Of a DNA stretch of 64,000 bases, positions 17,854-28,396 are shown in pieces. This DNA is from Meira nashicola (taxonomy: Eukaryota > Basidiomycota > Exobasidiomycetes > Exobasidiales > Brachybasidiaceae), in assembly GCA_001600355.1 (NCBI GenBank), contig BCJU01000003.1, positions 310,001-374,000 on the forward strand. The letters run 5' to 3'. The notes under the pieces were generated by a model, which saw nothing but the letters and a program-made list of their open reading frames with translations, was not told the DNA's origin and did not search any database. The number at the start of each line of letters is the position of its first letter. Position 1 is the stretch's first letter. Made by a program: the position numbers and the translations under genes.

Positions 17854-20808
17854 ATGTATGCACCTAGTGGTCAACAGCGGCCAATGTCTTCTTATCCATC
17901 TCAATCGTCCGGAAGATCGAATACGAGTGCGATTCAGAATAACAATGGATCATCAATTTATGGTACTGGCTTTCGTAGAAATGTAGGCTATCAGCCTATT
18001 TTGGCAAATACGCCTTCGTCGAATAATAGTGGTAGTAACATAGGTTCTTCCAATAATTTAAACGAAAATGTTGTTCAAGATCACACACCAAGAGCTCCTT
18101 TTTATCCTACTTTTGGAACTTCTTTTGGTAATAGCAATTCTAACAATAATGTTGCAAATAATTCTATCAATACACAAAATCATTCGCAGCAAAGGCAGCA
18201 TCAACAGAATACACAACATCTTGTACAACAACAACAACAAAATCATCCTTCTATGGGATTCGGAACACCTATTCACTCTAAAGGGATGAATAACAATTTC
18301 ATCAATCAATATCCCAATCAAAATTCAGCAGAATCTTCGAGAATGCAAGATATGTCAACATCTGTTGCAGATCATGGAGATCAAGGATATGGAATCAATT
18401 ATCAACAATCCGAACAAAATCATCAACAAAACTCATACAATCAATTTGCTACACCTAGTAGTGGTGGAGACAATACCGGATCCGATGCTGGAGGTCTACA
18501 AAATACAGCTGCTTTGCAACAGCTAAATAGGCATATGGCACAATTGGCTGGAAATGTGGCAACATCAGTCAGTCAAAACGAATTGGTGATATCTCTTTTG
18601 GAAAGGTTGGTCTCTTTAACAGAGAGTCTTGCTAATCCCGTTCATCAAAGAAATCAAATCGATTCATTAACCCATCAGCAACAGATTCATCCTTCTTCTA
18701 ATGTCTCCCCGAATGGCGAAATGGTTATTTCTCACCATCCTTCCACCTCCTCTGTTCATTCAACTTCACCAAATGATTTGCAAAACGAGCAAAATCAAAG
18801 GCAACACGGCGAGATCATACATGATAACGGAATAGGCAATCTCGCGCACTCCCAAAGCTCTAAAGGTCAAATGATTCAACATGCATCATCACATGTTCCA
18901 GCATCAAATTCAATCTTGTCACGAGATATAGGACGATCCGGTCCAGGTGAAGATGTCAGTAATAGTATGTCAATTGCATACTCTCAGCCTCCATCAGAAA
19001 CCTATCCACGAAGGCAGAATGATAGCATATCTCGATCTGTAGGAACAAGTGGAAGCAGTGAACATCATGTTTCACCAGAACAAATACAAAATCAAGGAGA
19101 GAATCGAAATCGATCTTCTAACCAAACGCTACAAGTACCGACATTGAACGAAAGTTTTGATGACCCTTTGAACTTTATCGGAACACCTGCTTCAACGACT
19201 TTCCACCAAGGTGACGGACCAAGTGAAAGAGCTGCTTATGTACAACAGCAGCAACAGCAACAAACACGACTAGGAAAAGGTACTTCGATCTCTCATTCGT
19301 CGGTGGATAATCAAATCAGACATTCACACACAGATGGTAGCGATTTAAGCAGTGCTGCTACACCGCATTCTGGGCCGCCAAGATATGATAATGGAGATTC
19401 GATTATCAACATGGACGATCATATCAATCGTATCCCAAGCCCTGTTTTCAGTGAATCGATTCCTGCAGCAGATGCTGAAGATGAATTCACTTCGTTCGAT
19501 TTGAGTATGAATGTGATACCTAGAAGAGAATCAAGGCGAGTGAGCATACGTGCACAGCAACAAAGGCAATCTCTTTCACAGCAGTATCAAGCTCAAGCGC
19601 AAAATCAAATCAGACAGCGACAAGAGCAACAAAAGTCAACGGAAAATGAATTAGTACAAGATGCAGAACAAGTGGAAAAAGAGTTACTGCCACAAGAATC
19701 GGAGCAACAAAGTCGTCCTGCACTCAATCGAGGAAATACAAATCAATCTTCTGCTACAGCTGAGAATGAGAATGAAGAGAATGAACCAGCAAATTCGCGT
19801 GTAGTTCTTCGTCGTGGTCGTAAGCGTAAAGCAGTCTTGCCACGAGAATCTTTACGACCATCACAAGCAGTAGCAGAAGAAGAAGAAGCAGATGAAACGC
19901 AAGAAGGACCAGATGATTTATGGTTAGAATGGCTTGAGCCTCGTTCTCCTCCGCCATCAAAGACACGCAATGTACCAAAAGCACGTTATCGAACGATAAA
20001 AGAAGTTCGTCTCGATAGAAAGGCCAAAACAAATAGAAGTCTTGCAACGATTGGACGTATACCTTTGAAAGAATATTTGGAAGTTGGAGGTGATCCAGAA
20101 TATCGAGCTGTACGAAGAATGGCAAGAACTGTTTATAATAATTGGCTTGATCCAAATGTTCGATTAGCCAAACAAGCTGAAGATCGTCTGTTGGCATGCT
20201 TTCATAGGATCGAATATGATTTTCCAATTTTGGCAGATTGTGAAGGGCATTGGAAAGCACGTGAATTGATGTTACAAGTGATCGATAATGCGATTGATGA
20301 AGTAGCATTTCATAAACGTAAAGAAGCAAGATTGCTTGGCAAGCCAGCTAAACGTAGCGGACAAGGAATTCCAAAGAAAGATGTTCAAAATGGAAAGAAT
20401 GCTCGTACAACATCTCAAGACCAAAATCAAAGACCTACTGCAAGAAGACGAATTGAAAGTGCAATCAAGACTCGAAGGTCATCTCAATTGCAAAATGAAG
20501 AAGATGATGAAGAAGAAGAAGAAGAGGAAGATGATGAAGAGGAGGAGGAGGACCAGGACGAAAGCAACGTGTCCAATAGCGATGCACTTTGGAGCATGAA
20601 TTCTAATGGAGATATAAACGGTCAAAGTCGTACTTCTAATAGTTCTCATCCATCTCAATATAATCAAAGGGCTGATTGGGATGCTTCTCATGATCCTGCA
20701 CTTTTGAATGCTTCTGCACCTTCAGGCACCGCTGATCACAGTGCCGAATATACTTATATCCCTGCCCGTGCTTCTAATACTCGAAGAGGAGCACAAGCTG
20801 CTTGGTGA
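17854..20808 (+). CDS. Large glutamine-rich protein of unknown function
   Basis: The 984-residue single-exon protein starts MYAPSGQQRPMSSYPSQ. The first 600 residues are low-complexity, rich in Q, N, S and H, with poly-Q runs near residues 125-130 and 460-470. A basic RRGRKRK patch (AT-hook-like or a nuclear signal) lies near residue 655. A folded-looking segment of about 150 residues follows, containing LWLEWLEPRSPPPS, YRTIKEVRLDRKAKTNRSL, LKEYLEVGGDPEYRAVRRM and an alpha-helical stretch to about residue 825. Then come an acidic E/D run and a disordered tail. The composition suggests a chromatin or transcription-associated factor, but I recognise no family. Confidence 0.8.
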   Translation: MYAPSGQQRPMSSYPSQSSGRSNTSAIQNNNGSSIYGTGFRRNVGYQPILANTPSSNNSGSNIGSSNNLNENVVQDHTPRAPFYPTFGTSFGNSNSNNNVANNSINTQNHSQQRQHQQNTQHLVQQQQQNHPSMGFGTPIHSKGMNNNFINQYPNQNSAESSRMQDMSTSVADHGDQGYGINYQQSEQNHQQNSYNQFATPSSGGDNTGSDAGGLQNTAALQQLNRHMAQLAGNVATSVSQNELVISLLERLVSLTESLANPVHQRNQIDSLTHQQQIHPSSNVSPNGEMVISHHPSTSSVHSTSPNDLQNEQNQRQHGEIIHDNGIGNLAHSQSSKGQMIQHASSHVPASNSILSRDIGRSGPGEDVSNSMSIAYSQPPSETYPRRQNDSISRSVGTSGSSEHHVSPEQIQNQGENRNRSSNQTLQVPTLNESFDDPLNFIGTPASTTFHQGDGPSERAAYVQQQQQQQTRLGKGTSISHSSVDNQIRHSHTDGSDLSSAATPHSGPPRYDNGDSIINMDDHINRIPSPVFSESIPAADAEDEFTSFDLSMNVIPRRESRRVSIRAQQQRQSLSQQYQAQAQNQIRQRQEQQKSTENELVQDAEQVEKELLPQESEQQSRPALNRGNTNQSSATAENENEENEPANSRVVLRRGRKRKAVLPRESLRPSQAVAEEEEADETQEGPDDLWLEWLEPRSPPPSKTRNVPKARYRTIKEVRLDRKAKTNRSLATIGRIPLKEYLEVGGDPEYRAVRRMARTVYNNWLDPNVRLAKQAEDRLLACFHRIEYDFPILADCEGHWKARELMLQVIDNAIDEVAFHKRKEARLLGKPAKRSGQGIPKKDVQNGKNARTTSQDQNQRPTARRRIESAIKTRRSSQLQNEEDDEEEEEEEDDEEEEEDQDESNVSNSDALWSMNSNGDINGQSRTSNSSHPSQYNQRADWDASHDPALLNASAPSGTADHSAEYTYIPARASNTRRGAQAAW

Positions 20809-20953
20809 TCAAAATTTACCTTTTGTACATTAACTTCGAATCAAAGCAATTTCTGAGTCTTTCAAGGTGAATTCAAGAGTCAGAGTGAATAGATAAGATT
20901 ATCAGCTAGACTAATGTGTCGAGGACAGTATAGAATCAAATGACCTTTTCGTT

Positions 20954-21606
20954 CTAATTGCCAGGGAGACGCTTATGTTGTGCTTCCAAATAAGCACGAG
21001 CGGTTGCGATGTCTAAGTGTAATTGATTGATTACTTGACCGGTATATTGAGCGATTGGAATATTAATATCACCTTTTAAGTCATATTCCCAACAAGCAAC
21101 TTTTGCCGTAACAGCGTAACCATAATGAGGATCAATGCTAGATTCTTGATCGGTTTGTAAAATAATTGCATATCTAGATGAAGTTTCAGTACGATGAGCA
21201 GCTTTAGCAGTTGCATTTGAAACTTTATGACATGCGTCAATAAATTTATTCTCTTTCGAATCAAGTGCTTCGGCTAAAATTGCATAGTAATCATCTTGTG
21301 ATTTAGCATGTTGCATTCCACTGATGACCTTATCCGTAAAGGTAAAGTAAGCATAGCTAATAAGAATATGAGAGAATAAGAATTGTATAAATAAATCTTT
21401 GATATCGTATCTTATTGATATAAGACTTACCTTAACAAATTGTCAGGTACATATTGACCATTAGCTGTGACTCGCTTATTCAATGCAAGCTTATGGCCTT
21501 GTTTAGATAGACCGCGAGGGAGAAGATTTGGTCTTGCAATAGCAATTTGTCCAAAGATAAACAAGGTTGAAAGAATGAGGAGGAAGGTTAAAGTAGCTTT
21601 TTGCAT
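20954..21606 (-). CDS. Small secreted protein of unknown function
   Basis: Exon 1 is 21606-21431 and exon 2 is 21320-20954. The 110-nt intron (GTAAGT...ATCAG) joins in phase, giving about 180 residues. The start at 21606 puts a signal peptide first (MQKATLTFLLILSTLFIFG followed by QIAIARP); an upstream in-frame ATG at 21678 would add 24 polar residues. A dibasic KR after HKLALN, about residue 45, could be a Kex2 pro-region boundary. The mature part is mainly helical (YYAILAEALDSKENKFIDAC, then VINQLHLDIATARAYLEAQ) with two Cys residues. It has no recognisable family. Expression and secretion are inferred; it could be a cell-surface or effector-type protein. Confidence 0.72.
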
Positions 21607-23741
21607 TTTAGTGTCTTGAGGATGTTTGGTGAAAGCTGGTTGAGGTTTGTTGGTTGAAGTTGGATAAGAAATGGTCAAGGAATTGTTAGACTATCTTTAA
21701 GTACTTTTTGAGTTTATATTTTTTTTACTTCCTCGTGATACTATTTTGACAATTATATAGCGGTACCGTCTTTTTCTTTATTTATTCACATCAAGTGATA
21801 TGACTAAAGAACTTTCTTTTATCACTTGGCAATCATGACGGGTGCCGCTCGTAAATTTATACGAAAATATCTTGTTTAGAACATATTTACTGTATTTATA
21901 CTCGGTATATTCAAAACAGGTACAACACATGACCTACATAAACAATTTAATTTCCGCTCTTTCTTTTATAATAAATAATGAATAATGGTATGACGTAAAA
22001 GTAAGACTTAAGCCAAAGTTTGATAAATACTCGGTCCCTTATCTTATTAGCGCAGCTTTTATAGTTGTATCATTCCGAAATTATGTTTGACCAATAGAAC
22101 ATAATGATTAAATGAATTGTTTTAAAGCTTACACTTGTTCAATTTTCATAATCATTTAACAACATATAAGATGTATCTGCTAATTTAACCGTAATTCACT
22201 TTATGAGAGAGTTATTCGACCCTCAAATTGTATGAGCAATTTCAATGATAAAATGTGATGAACTTGATCAAGTCACAATCCTGATCAAATAATGTTCGAG
22301 ACTGTCTTCCTTCATCTTATGAACACTACCGGTAACCCGGTAGGCTTATATCCGTTCTTAATTTTTTTTCTTAACAGCGGAACTTTAAAAAGAAGCTTGT
22401 ACAGCGCCACGCTGCGCATTCCCCCGCCTAAATTATCTAATGTTTCGGTGCCGTTCTATACATAATCATTCGTATGTACGACTAAAATATACAATACAGT
22501 GAAAATTAGAAAAATAAAGTTTACGGTCTAGAATTGGAGGAAAAATGAATGAATTGACACTTTTTATTATATTGAGCATCATCAAAAACCGTTAGCTGAG
22601 AATGAATGAAAAGAAAACTTTGAAGTATGTTCAAGTTCGAGCGTAAAATACCTACCTATGTATGAAATCGCAATCGTTGGCAGGACAGCTGTTAAAAATC
22701 ACCTTTTGCGTGCCCACGCCTATTGCGAATAAATTGCTGTAAGCGGCGAAAATGCAACTCAATATACCTTAGTCTTTGTCGCGTAACGAAAAAAAGGTCT
22801 GGACCCCAGGCCCACAATATAATGAAAAATGATAATAAATTACATACATTAAAAGCTGCAGCGGCATTAGGAGAGATGCACTGAAGCAGTGTACCTCGTT
22901 CAATATGTACGTACGTACCTTGATTTTAACCATTTGAAAGGGTCTGGCTTCTGTGCATATTTTTTTGGTTCGTTAAGGGCGTTTCGCCTGTTTCTATTCA
23001 CAAAAAAAAAAAAGAGTCGATTCTAGATTCGCCCCTCTTACCCTAGACCAGGTATATACTATTTTTCGATATTATTTTTTTGACTGATAAATTGCCTCTT
23101 GTTTTAATCATCATGCACGTCTGCTTTAAATCCGGAAATTGCTTTCTGAGTTAATAATTGCTCTTATTCTCTATTGTGTGTTTCTTCTTTGACACGATGT
23201 TTCTCTACATGTATTCATACATCAAAAAAGTACGCATTAAGCGTAAAATTGTAGACTTGTGGCTTACATACATACGTAGAAGAGCATTGAATGAGCAGAA
23301 ATATTGTTTGAGCGGCGTAGTTTAGGTATATGTAATGCATTTTATTGTTATCTTTTTTCTCTTCTTTTGTCTCACATTGTCCTTTCCATTCTTTGATCCC
23401 GCTGTCGTGCACACATACACACGCACACACGCACAAAGTCAAGGTGGTATTGTACTTCCCGATCAAAGAAAGACAAAACCCGATCAACGTTTTAACAATA
23501 CGTAATATTTAACTTTTTAATTTTGACAATAGACTTCCAACCACGACCTCACCTTTTCTTTTTCCTTATTTTGTATTTAGGACATCTTGTCATTCCCGAC
23601 TGCACACGCTTTTCGTGTTGCAAGGCGCTACTATTCTTTTAATCTTCGATTCGATGTCTTTTTAAAGGTTTTTACATCTACAGACAATTTCCATCATTCA
23701 TCACTTCTTTCCACAACAACCCTAGCGACACCTTTATCATC
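21607..23741. other. Long AT-rich intergenic region
   Basis: These 2.1 kb carry no convincing gene. They contain a short perfect hairpin at 22326-22343 (CTACCGG-TAAC-CCGGTAG), an A12 run near 23002, and a CA-rich microsatellite at 23409-23436. The last 200 bp are pyrimidine-rich and CAACAACC-containing, as expected for the 5' UTR of the following gene. Confidence 0.6.
23409..23436. repeat. CA-rich microsatellite
   Basis: This is an imperfect CACACA/CGCACA tract of about 28 bp with interruptions (CACATACACACGCACACA). Confidence 0.85.
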
Positions 23742-25301
23742 ATGACAGAAACATCACCTAATCAACAACAACCAACATCACCCTCAATTGAATCTTCTTC
23801 ACAACAATCCGAAACCAACAAAGAGATCAATCAAAGTGCAATCTTGACACCTTCTCGTACGGCTTATTTACCTCTTGTTTCACCTAGCATTGAGGAAGAA
23901 GGAAGGAATTTGAAACGTTCAAGAGATGATGATAAAGGAGAATCAGCAAGTTATTTCAATATCAAAACAGATACATCCAGCTCTGCCATTGATACAGACG
24001 AAGAAGAAGGAGAAGATGCAGAGACAGCTTCAATTCCAACTGCAAAACGTGCTAGGATACCATTAGTATCTTTACCTGATGAAATCGGTCATCCTTTAAT
24101 GCGCGCAATCGAACAATCAATGAATGCGGATCAATCCAACATCAAGATTGGCGAATCATCTGCATCAACAACAACATCTCAAACGACGACCACACGACAA
24201 CATAGAGCAATGAGCGTTCCACGTAATTTACGCAGTAAAATTCATCCAGTTACCGCTTTAATGGTTGCCAATCGTAGACCATCATCATCATCAACAACGT
24301 CATCAACAACGAACAATCAAACTTCAACATCAAACGATCCTATCTCTGAACGTCAACGTCGTAATAGCGTTAGAGCTCAACAATTATCTTTACTTGCAAG
24401 TCAAGCTCGATTAGCATTATCAGGAACGAGTAACGTAAACACAGCCATTCGAACGGAAAATGCAGTAAAAGGTGCAGTTATAAAAGCATTTAATGATGTA
24501 CAAGCACGTAAACAACGGGAAAGCATTTCAAATTTAAATCCTTCTTCTCCTTTACAAAGCGAAAGAGGAGAAGATATCGTTTCACCAATAAGAGAAAACA
24601 ACATCCCAGCCGAACAAAACGCTTCACCTTCTTCACGTATCGATACAGCAATACGGGATCCAACTGCAACATGGTCAGAAGCATTACAAAACGCAAAGAC
24701 TGCCACTTCTTTCCTTGATAGTGCAAAAGAAGTTGCTCGTGATTGGGCAAATGGCTTTTATGCTTATGAGAAAGAATGGATTGGAAGTGCATTACAAAAA
24801 GAACAATCAAAGATAATAGAAGAAGAAGGAGAAGAAGTTCATTCAAGGAATGAAATTGGACGTAGAACTTCATTATCAGCTCCTCCAACGTCTGCAAAAG
24901 AAGAGGAAAGTACGATAACGGATAAGGATATGGTAATACCCGTTGAACCAACTAAAGGAGGAGGAGGATCTAATGATTCAATTTCAAATTATACAATTGG
25001 ACAAAAAGTTGTTGATTCTAATTTAATTCCAACCCGTCGTTCGATAGAATTCAGTAACGGAGGTGGAAAATTAGTAGACGTTTTGAGTAATTTTGCAACT
25101 TTGATCGATAGTCATAAAGAAGGATGTCATTCTTTAGAAAAATTAGCACAAAACGCAAGAAGATTATCAGCCGTTCAATTACCAAATGTTCGTTTTGATA
25201 ATTCTGCTACTTCGACGGCAACTACTACAATTGGTTCAATGAGTGCCGTTAGTAGTGATGCAGGATCTCCGATGAGTGTAACAGCAGGGGTTATGAGTTA
25301 A
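23742..25301 (+). CDS. Disordered Ser/Thr/Glu-rich protein, unknown function
   Basis: The 519-residue single-exon protein begins with a polar N-terminus and bears NLKRSRDDDK and TAKRARIPLVSLPDEIGHPL, a possible bipartite nuclear signal. Poly-Ser/Thr stretches follow near residues 145-200. Three more ordered helical segments are visible: RRNSVRAQQLSLLASQARLA near residue 205, WSEALQNAKTATSFLDSAKE near 310, and LSNFATLIDSHKEGCHSLEK near 455. The spaced conserved-looking blocks resemble a fungal transcriptional regulator, but I do not recognise a family. The start is the first ATG after a CA-rich leader. Confidence 0.72.
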   Translation: MTETSPNQQQPTSPSIESSSQQSETNKEINQSAILTPSRTAYLPLVSPSIEEEGRNLKRSRDDDKGESASYFNIKTDTSSSAIDTDEEEGEDAETASIPTAKRARIPLVSLPDEIGHPLMRAIEQSMNADQSNIKIGESSASTTTSQTTTTRQHRAMSVPRNLRSKIHPVTALMVANRRPSSSSTTSSTTNNQTSTSNDPISERQRRNSVRAQQLSLLASQARLALSGTSNVNTAIRTENAVKGAVIKAFNDVQARKQRESISNLNPSSPLQSERGEDIVSPIRENNIPAEQNASPSSRIDTAIRDPTATWSEALQNAKTATSFLDSAKEVARDWANGFYAYEKEWIGSALQKEQSKIIEEEGEEVHSRNEIGRRTSLSAPPTSAKEEESTITDKDMVIPVEPTKGGGGSNDSISNYTIGQKVVDSNLIPTRRSIEFSNGGGKLVDVLSNFATLIDSHKEGCHSLEKLAQNARRLSAVQLPNVRFDNSATSTATTTIGSMSAVSSDAGSPMSVTAGVMS

Positions 25302-26852
25302 TATTTGAAAGCTTCTAGTTAGCTCATGTTTTTGTATTGTATTCTGTTTCTCCTTCTCTTCCCCTCTCTCTTATGGAGAGATTTTGTGTAAAATACTACT
25401 TGCTCTTCTTCTTAATATATAAATCGTTATCATGTCTCGTGACTTTATGTTATGTATAAAGAGATGATTAAATAAGCATGCACTATTTTCTATTTATATT
25501 TATGATCGACGATGCATTAACAAGAAAAGCCATTTCATCTTTCAATTCTCCTACGGACGATCATACGCTGTCATTGATCGGATTTAATGCATCATTTTTA
25601 TTCCGCTAAGGTACCTGCAAAATGCAAAGTGTAAGGGGGAAATGATGTATGTACAGATGATATGTGCATATGCACTTCTAGACTAGACTATGTACGTACG
25701 TATGTATGTATGTAAATCCTTGTGCCTGTTTAGAGGACAAGTCATTTTCTTTAGGAAATTTTCGCTTGAATTTCGAACTAAATGATGTGATATAGATAGA
25801 CCAGTATTCCATTTCAATTCCTCATACAATAAGTTGACAGGCGGCTATCTATCTATCATTCATACTTCCCAAGCTAAGTAGCCCTATTAATCACAGACTA
25901 GTCCCACTGCATCGGCGGCCAAATTCAAAGCCGGAAATAACGCACGTAAGTAGAGTATGTATGTAAGAAAAGAAAGAAAAACTCTTCTGATCAAATTCAT
26001 CCCCCACTTTTAAAGCTATACAAATAAGTCTAAAGTCAGAGCCGAGGTTGAAATCGATTTAGCCTCTTTTTTCGTTTTTGAATTAGCGTAAAAGAGTGTT
26101 TGATGTATGTACAAGAGGAAAACTTTCTCACTCACTAAAAAGTAACAATGTCACTACATAACGTATGCATTTAGTCTATGTATATATCTCTATTGTACGT
26201 AATTGATTTAACCCCTAATTTATCCGTAAAGAGAGGGAAGCGGGATTTATGTGTGTCCCGCACTTAAGGTACAAAGTTCTGGAAATAAGAACGCCAATAT
26301 GCATAATCGCACAGACGATATCGAAAACTTGGCGTAAAGAGTAAGCCGAACAATAGACGGGCTTCTTTTACATGTACAAAGTATAAACAGCAAAAACCAA
26401 TTCTGTTCATTGTTAGATCGCAGTATAAACTTCCGTAAATTTCCTTACCTCTCCGCTCCTTTATCATTGTTCAGGAACCAAGATTCACCTTTAATGAATT
26501 CAAACCGGATCCGTCAAAGAGAACTTATGATCGGTAATATAAATAAATGAATGAAAAACCCTTCTTGTTGATGGGAGGAAAGGAAAGCACGTTCGGAAGT
26601 GCGCAGCGCAGGCGTAGCGTTTCTTCGGGCACGGCGGCCCTGCGCTACCTGTAAATGCAAATCGCGGTTTAAAATTGTTCTACGCTAATAAAGGTAATTT
26701 GTTTGTTTGTTTATTGGAATATGTCTCAGATTTACTCCGTAAATTGATTGAATTTCGATCTTAGTGTCGGTGCAAATTATATTATACACTTGCAAGATTG
26801 AACACAATGAAGGGTCTTTTGTTTTCTCCTGAATTACCCGTAATCATTGTTA

Positions 26853-26857
<5 letters not shown>

Positions 26858-26887
<30 letters not shown>
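26858..26887. repeat. (AT)15 microsatellite
   Basis: An uninterrupted AT dinucleotide run of 30 bp lies in the gene-free region. Confidence 0.95.
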
Positions 26888-26890
<3 letters not shown>

Positions 26891-27863
26891 GAAATGGAAG
26901 ATGAATATCAAAGATATAGATTACCGAGACGAGATATAGAATGCCAAGGACCGCTTCTTAACCGGGGAGGAGGGGGTCTTTACGCAAGAAAGGGCGCAGC
27001 GCAGCGCTAATCGAGTTATTTAGCTAACCTTTGTGCAGCACCAAGACCTTTTTTCCCTTCATCATACATAGTGCACAGCCTCTAGTTTATGCAGTAAATG
27101 ATCATATAATTTCGTACATATCATTTCAGTCTGCATCGTGGATCCTGCTCTGTTGTCGTGCGTATGTACATACTTTCTTCTTGTGGGGAAAAGTCCTCGT
27201 CTTGTACCTTTTTGATGAGATATATGGGTATGTACAACAAAATACATATTTCAACATGCATATCAATTCTCACTTTGGATCATCAATTTATCGGGAAAAA
27301 GCACTATGCACACTACCAAAGGCGTATGTATGTAGTTAACATCGTATCTCAGTTGTTCAAACTTGTGGCGTGCCTAAAGTCTAGGCGGAGATGCTGGCGT
27401 GAACGGAGGGAGGGAGGGTAAAAGTGCCGAAATAGATTTTTAAAATTGTGTGAGTAGTCTATATGTTTTTTGATGTCATATTTTAATTTGATTAACCTTT
27501 TTTAGCGTGTAAAAAGAAAGGAAGAAAATCCTATGTAGAATACCTACAACGCCGAGCAAAAAAAATAAAAGTATGCATGCAAGCCAGAACAAAAATTAAA
27601 AAAAGGCTCCGAATGCTACATGTACCGATCTTCGGCCAGAACAAAAGAGAAGAAAGCGAGAAATATAGACTACGGGATGCACATACATGCATACACACAT
27701 ATTCATTTGTGCCGAACAATGAAAGCAAAGTATGTCTGCAGTAAAGAGTAGATCTTTCTGTTTTCTGCGTGAGGAGATGCAAACGACATCGCAGCTCCAT
27801 AATTGCATGTGCAGTGCTGCATAGGGTAGTGTTTTTTGCTCTACGCCATGTGAATATCCGTAC

Positions 27864-27890
27864 ATGTATGTATGTATGTATGTATGTATG
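27864..27890. repeat. (ATGT)n microsatellite
   Basis: About 6.75 perfect ATGT units occupy 27 bp. Confidence 0.95.
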
Positions 27891-28396
27891 CATCTTTGAC
27901 CAAATGTTTTTTTGTTGTCAGTGTGCTTACTTTGTGTAAAAATTCTGTCATGTCTATTGATCCAACTCACCTTTTTTTGTACCGTACCTATGGACGGAGA
28001 CATTTATTTTTTGCATTAGATCCCTAAGCCATGCATGAAAAAAAAGCACGTAAATCGAAATACGTATACATACCTACGCCGCTGTACGAAGAGGACAAGC
28101 AACTCATTGTTCACACGTCATCTCATTCTCCGAACTGTACTACATACACTCATTGTCAAACCGATAGCAGGGTATACGTCGGACCGTAATCAAGAGCATA
28201 TCAATCCTGCAAGCATCTAAATATCACGTTCATTGCTACCTCTTTTCGCGTCATCACAACAACTTTCAATCGTCCATCACTTCCATATTTCATTTACGCC
28301 CGGGTAAAGCTGGACTTTATCAAAGATGCAACCTGTACACAAAAGAATTTAGATTTTAAAAAAAGGGGCCGACGAAATCATCAAACGTTGCTTCTC

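Larger units (their letters stand above)
25302..28396. other. 3.1-kb gene-free region with microsatellites
   Basis: No gene can be supported here. Present are GTAT-type repeats near 25691-25714, an (AT)15 tract at 26858-26887, ATGT repeats at 27864-27890, and a GC-rich island near 26595-26655 in otherwise AT-rich DNA, with AGCGCAGG and CCTGCGCT able to pair. Open frames around 27030-27420 and 27530-28000 are built on low-complexity sequence. Confidence 0.6.

Noticed and set aside
22326..22343. Perfect 7-bp stem hairpin followed by a T run
   Set aside because: Terminator-like in appearance but isolated in a eukaryotic AT-rich spacer with no adjacent Pol III gene, so probably chance.
23742..25301. 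Opi1-type transcriptional repressor identity for the 519-residue protein
   Set aside because: Some spacing and composition are reminiscent, but I could not match the Opi1 conserved blocks, so no function is assigned.
27530..28003. Overlapping minus-strand open frames of 120 and 135 residues
   Set aside because: They run through the ATGT microsatellite and have low-complexity, repeat-derived translations with no protein-like pattern.
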